Shown piece by piece: positions 59,176 through 64,000 of a DNA stretch of 64,000 nt. The DNA comes from Sphagnum magellanicum (lineage: Eukaryota; Streptophyta; Sphagnopsida; Sphagnales; Sphagnaceae). Each line of letters starts with the position of its first letter. Position 1 is the stretch's first letter. The stretch spans positions 15,763,349 through 15,827,348 of the forward strand of contig CM038918.1 of the NCBI GenBank assembly GCA_021904315.1. The letters run 5' to 3'. The notes under the pieces are model-generated. The model searched no databases and had not been told where the DNA came from. It worked only from the letters and a program-made list of their open reading frames with translations. The position numbers and the translations under genes were made by a program.

Positions 59176-59531
59176 ATAAATAAATAAAAGAAAATAAAAT
59201 CTGCCTGGAAGAAGAAGAAGAGGAGGAGGAGGGTAATGGTTTCCGGTCAGTAGGATTTTTGCACTGCATTCGCGGCAGACACGAGAGAGAGAGAGAGAGA
59301 GAGATCCGCGAGAGAGACGAGAGAATTTGCTGATTTGCAGACTAGCGTGAGTAGTGGAGAAACGGAAAGGAGAAGTCGCTCTTGATTTTACGTGAATTTT
59401 GAAATTGCTGCAGACTTTTTTTGGTTGTGTGAAGAGAGAAAGACAGTGACAGACAGAGATTGGTTTTGTGAAGAGAAAGAGCGAGTGCGAGAGAGGAGTC
59501 TAACTGAGTTTGTTTTGCTGGTTTTGTGGGC
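59176..59531 (+). promoter_or_regulatory. ITPK promoter-proximal region and 5' leader
   Basis: CpG density rises here and purine-rich runs begin: GAAGAAGAAGAAGAGGAGG near 59,210 and a (GA)11 run at 59,283-59,304, features common in plant 5' leaders. An upstream ATG at 59,236 opens a five-codon ORF ending at 59,253. If transcribed, it could lower translation of the main ORF. The transcription start and TATA box were not identified with confidence; the AATAAATAAATAAAAG stretch near 59,176 is only AT-rich. Confidence 0.45.
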
Positions 59532-62500
59532 ATGAGGCTGGATGGAGATACCACGGCGGTAGTAGCATCAGCAGCAGTTGAAAGTTTGTGGGGAGTAGTA
59601 GGCTTGATTCAACAAGCTAGAGATCATAGATGGCCGTCGTCGTCTGTTGGAAGTCTATTTGATGATCAGAGGGAATGGGAGACTAGGGAGAGGGAGCCTG
59701 AGGCACGGAGAAGAGAAGAGAGCAGGCGGAGGGAAGAAGAGGCGGAAAGACAGGAGAGGGAACAAGAATTGAAGAGGGAAGGCAAGCTCCAGCGAAGAGA
59801 TCATGGAGGAGCGCAGAATCTTATTGCTGCTGCTGCTTCTTCTTCTCCCGCCCCGGCGCGCTTCTTCATCACTGTTGGATATGCACTTTCTTTCAAGAAA
59901 ATCAAAAGCTTCATTCAGCCGAAGTTCGAAATTCATGCAAGGTAAACAAACACACACACACACATGTGCGTATGCAGAGTTGCTGAAGATATCTGTTGAC
60001 TAAGAATCTTTGTTCTTTCTGAAGCCAGTTCAGCTCTGTTTGCATTGAGAGCTTGCTTGAAGCTCTACTGTCTGGATTTCTTCCACACATGGAACTTATT
60101 CTCTTGATCTATTTTTCCAGTGGAGAAAAAGAGAACGATTTCTTGTTTCCTCTCTCATGATCTCAATAAAAAGAATCTGTGATGTCATGTGATGATATCA
60201 ATGCAATGATGTGACCATTCATTCTCTCAATGTTGTCTTCCTCCTGTGGACAGAACAAAGGGGATCACACTAGTGGCTATAGATCACAGCAAAGTGCTTG
60301 CTGATCAAGGACCATTTGATATCATACTGCATAAGGTCAAATTTTTCCTCTGGGGCCCTGCAGATCCATAGTGGCACAGATTTTTTTGTTTGTGTGAAGG
60401 CAAATTATTCGCATTCTCATTTTGCATCATCCTGAGTTTCATATTGTGAACCTGAAGAACAATCTTTATACCAGTCTTAAGAATTCTCTATCTGGATGCA
60501 TCAGAAATGCTTTGTCTATTCTCCACTGATTGACAGAAGAATGTCCCAATGATCATCTGTTTTCTCAGATCTTTTCAAGGTATTGATTTATCTACTTTCT
60601 TGCATTTTGGCATGTTGGATGTATGTAGATAACAGGGAAAGAGTGGCAACAAGAGTTGGAGGTAAGAATCTTAGTACTACCAAGCCAACAATCTGAGGGA
60701 TCTTGGTTGCTTGCAGTGTGTCGTTCACAGTTTGTGCTTAGCCTTCCTTATGTAACTCCTTCAAAGGTCCAAGAAGTTCAAAGCCTCATATTATGCTGCA
60801 ATCCAATGAACTTTCCTTGTGATGGCAAGTTGTCACTTTTTTTTTTGGTCTTTATGATTTGGTGAATCCAGATAGGTATGAAATGAATGCCTTAAGACTG
60901 GTCTGACAACTCTTCTCCAGAAAAATTCATCAAATCCTTAGTGTGTGAGCAGGAGTTTGATAGAGCTGCAAAATGAATGGTGTCTAACCTAGGTTAGGAA
61001 ATGGTAAATGCCTGGTGTTAGAAGGAACTAAGTACATGATGCATGTTGATATCCACACAATTAACGCTTGAAGGAGATTCTGCAGTCCTTTTGCTCCTCA
61101 TAGTTGTCATAACCCTGGGTCTTTCTTTCCATATTTGCAGGATTACAAGCAGAAGTATCCAGATGTGATTGTGCTAGATCCTCCAGAGGCTATCCAGCAT
61201 TTACGAAACAGGCAGTCAATGCTTCAGGATGTCACACAATTGGACCTCTGTGACTGTGGAGGTTTGACATTTCTCTTTTTGCAGAACTCAGCAAGAAGTG
61301 ATTCATACATTCAAAGTGGTTTCTGGTTGATGGTTTGATGATTTCCTTGTTTGATCAACACCCAGATCATCTCATTGTGATGGATTCCCTTGACATTTCT
61401 ATAACAGCCCCTGTTGGCCTTCTGTGACTTTTGTTCTAGGATCTGAATTATAAACTTGTTAGGAGACATATATTCTATTATATGACCTGGATGGGACTTA
61501 GGAAAAGCATTTGAACTTCTGTGGAGGCCTAGGTCTTGCTAAAGTTTGGAAATGTCTGAATTTCAGTTGTTTTGTGTGTTTCTTTCTGCAAAATCAGGTT
61601 ATGTTGGTGTCCCGAAACAGTTGGTGATTACTGGTGATGCTGCATCCATTCCTAGTTCTGTAGCTGCAGCAGGGCTGAAGCTGCCATTGGGTCTGTACCA
61701 ACTGTATACATCACATTGTCTATATGAAAGATGCCAATAAGTTGCTTGTACACATTCTTGTGCCTTTCCATGTGAAAATCTAGGAATTTTTTTGGTAAAC
61801 CTCACGCTGTAATTTATCTGCATCTTTGGCACAATGGCTTGGTGGGAAGAAGACTAGTTTCTCATGGCATTGTCTGGTTGTGGAGGTGGGTGCAGTTGCA
61901 AAACCTTTAGTAGCAGATGGAACTGCAAAGTCACATGCACTGTCATTGGCTTATGACAAATACTGCTTGACAGAGTTGGAGCCTCCTCTAGTTCTTCAAG
62001 AGTTTGTTAATCATGGTGCACCTCTTGACCACCTCATATCCAGCAATATAAAGCTTAGAATAAGAATTGGACTCCATGCAAACTTCAATCTGTGATTTGG
62101 TGGGTCATGAGGCCCTTCTTTGATAGTAGTCATGGGTTGAATTTTTGAAACTGAGTTTATTAAGGTCAAAAGACTGTAGCTTTAGGCTGGCACTACTGAA
62201 CTCTTTCCACCAGGAATATAACCAGTGAAAATGTTAACTCTGGTTGATATTGGGTCCTTTGATGCAGGCGGAGTTCTTTTCAAGGTCTATGTTGTTGGAG
62301 ACCAAATCAGGGTGGTACGAAGATTTTCTTTGCCAGATGTCAAGGAAGGGCAGTCAGAAAGTAATGGTTTGATTCCATTTCCAAGAGTCTCCTGTGCAGC
62401 GGCAACTGCTGAAGATGCTGATCTGGATCCTCAAGCTGCAGGTAGAAACTCTGCTTATGTTGTCAAATACAGTAGGCTATGAATGTGCTAATTCCTGCTG

Positions 62501-63447
62501 TTTTATGACCTGTTGTCCTGTGCAATTGAAAATTGTCACTCCAAGCAATTTTTCGTTTAAGTGGATCAGTTGATATGGCAGATTGGATTCAATGTGTATA
62601 TGGAGTGAAGGGGTTCTAGTTGAGTTGTCTCTTTTGTGCACTATCTGGGAGTTTCTGAACTTTCTTTGGGAATATTGAGGATAGTATTTTGGTGTATTGG
62701 TGAATTCTTATGTCTTTTTTACTCAAATGTGTAGAGCTGCCTCCACAACAGCTGCTGGATTGCCTCTCAAAGCAGCTTCGACAGAGATTGGTAAATATCC
62801 CTTCTCCAAACATAATCTGCATATTCCAAACCACTCATGACAAGTATAAATTTACTGCATGCATTTTTCATTCTTGAAGAGTGGGTGTGTGCTATCATTA
62901 CACAGTATCTTACATTGTGAAGTTTGTTTGATGGGTACAAGGGTCTGAGACTCTTTAACCTTGACATTATTCGGGAAGGAGGAGCTGGAAATCAATACTA
63001 TGTCATTGACATCAATTACTTTCCTGGTAAGAACTTTTTGAGTTGTTTCAATAGAAACAAACAATAATCATACAGTAGAAGTTGTGACAGCCCATTTCAC
63101 AGTTTGCAGATACTGAATACATCATTTTAAGCACAGACTTCTTCTGGACTATTCAGTACAGATATGATGCAGACCATGTAGGTGGGTAGAAGAGGTGGTG
63201 TTTTTTCCATTTTCTTCCATGCAGATGACACATTCAAGTCATCGTTAACTTTGCTGAGGAAGTGTTCTATATGCATAACTAGCTGATAAATTTTTGTTTG
63301 CGAAAAAGGGTTATGTCTGAAAGTGTTGATTTGTGGATCTGTGCAGGCTATGGCAAAATGCCGGACTATGAGTTTGTCTTTACTGACTTCCTTTTGAATC
63401 TGGCAAGGAGCAAAGGGCAGAAGTTTATGGGAATCTTGGGAAGCTGA
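59532..63447 (+). CDS. ITPK: Inositol-tetrakisphosphate 1-kinase, ten exons
   Basis: ATP-grasp kinase of inositol phosphate metabolism: the family phosphorylates inositol tris- and tetrakisphosphates on the route to phytate, and some plant members make pyrophosphates from InsP6. Exons: 59,532-59,941; 60,254-60,335; 60,629-60,661; 61,141-61,261; 61,598-61,690; 61,896-62,015; 62,268-62,441; 62,735-62,790; 62,942-63,026; 63,347-63,447. Introns are GT...AG; 424 residues. Residues 1-110 are an Arg/Glu-rich extension ([20 protein letters not shown], likely coiled coil) beyond the usual core of about 320 residues. The core starts at VGYALSFKK (115-123), then [69 protein letters not shown] and [12 protein letters not shown] (D371) and VIDINYFPG (D386, N388) fit the metal site. 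No target peptide is evident, so probably cytosolic or nuclear. The start is the first in-frame ATG; the N-terminal extension is less certain than the core. Confidence 0.9.
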
Positions 63448-64000
63448 ATTGCTACCACCACCAGCTACGCTTGGAACTTTCAGGCACACCAACCAACCCA
63501 CCCATGTAAAATCATTCACCCTCAACAACTCTCTTCTCTAAAATTCTTGTGCAGATGTGTAAACACTTCCACTTTTTAGCTACAATGCTCTGTAAAGTAC
63601 TCTCAACCAGTGGTGCCATGTCCTTCCTTTTCAGGGCAAATGCAGCAGCACTGTGTCCTTATGGGTGCATACTGCACAGCTAGTGATTGCAGTTTCATCT
63701 TCTTTAAAATGATTAGGGCAAACTGTGGGTAAATTGATTCTAGAATCTAGGACACATTTGGGTCACAAGTGGGTGTCTCCTGCTTGTCTTCTATGTCAGC
63801 TCAATGTCACCTTCAATGTAAAGAAGGATTTGTGCTCTCACTTTTCATTTTGGATTTTAGATCATTTTTTTCACTTCTGATTTTTAGTGACATGTAAATG
63901 AGCCTTGGAAGAAAGGATAGTTATGGGTCGCAAGGGTGCTTGCTTGATTCTGCATCATGAGATGCTGATCAGGTGTCTATATGTAGTCTGTTTGTTGCAC
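63448..64000 (+). other. ITPK 3' untranslated region and downstream DNA
   Basis: No further coding exon was recognised after the stop. The stretch keeps the composition of the gene's introns rather than that of the AT-rich intergenic DNA, so the 3' UTR may be long. No canonical AATAAA was found; GTGTAAAC or ATGTAAAT could serve. The window ends here. Confidence 0.4.

Noticed and set aside
59655-59963. 102-codon minus-strand ORF
   Set aside because: Antisense shadow of ITPK exon 1.
63127-63528. 133-codon minus-strand ORF
   Set aside because: Antisense to the last ITPK exon and intron; no domain.

Overview
The window looks like nuclear DNA from a land plant with a large, repeat-rich genome. 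The bulk is AT-rich and strongly depleted in CpG, as expected of long-methylated DNA. It is crowded with MITEs, tandem repeats and decayed transposons. Only two stretches keep normal CpG density together with gene-like signals: about 25.1-27.0 kb and about 59.2-59.9 kb. A third CpG-rich patch (50,221-50,713) is a small Helitron-like insertion. I cannot fix the species; the one intact protein is a plant-type enzyme.

The one gene that can be modelled with confidence is at the right end, on the plus strand (59,532-63,447). It is a ten-exon inositol-tetrakisphosphate 1-kinase (ITPK) of 424 residues. All nine introns have GT...AG borders, the summed exons (1,275 nt) stay in frame, and the substrate, ATP and metal motifs are present. 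A second gene-like locus lies at 25.1-29.7 kb, with a CpG-rich 5' region, a cluster of ACGT/G-box elements and splice-like borders. I do not recognise its product and it may be non-coding or decayed.

Region by region: 0-10 kb holds a CACTA-like MITE, a 1.1-kb degenerate CCTAGG/GGTACC-rich tract, a 66-bp tandem duplication and a foldback repeat. 10.7-14.2 kb holds a decayed LINE-type retrotransposon with a recognisable reverse transcriptase. 15-19.6 kb has a near-complete MITE of the family called X here, a 45-bp tandem repeat and a satellite whose every unit is an inverted repeat. 19.7-21.0 kb has remnants of an unknown gene family with a zinc-finger-like segment. 21-25 kb is AT-rich, with two tandem arrays. 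29.7-38.5 kb is AT-rich, with a short Ty1/copia fossil and a 92-bp satellite. 39.2-41.0 kb holds a decayed pogo/jerky-like DNA transposase. 41.4-53.6 kb is a patchwork of tandem repeats, two inverted copies of a 395-bp MITE (family M), a 642-bp tandem duplication and the Helitron. 53.6-59.2 kb is repeats plus one unexplained 125-codon ORF.

Family X pieces end just upstream of both gene-like loci (25,088 and about 59,130), so they may contribute to or border the promoters. No CRISPR array, rRNA or convincing tRNA gene was seen. I found no clear multi-gene system; the best candidates for something new are the hairpin satellite at 18.7-19.3 kb, the array-filled Helitron, and the X elements at promoters.
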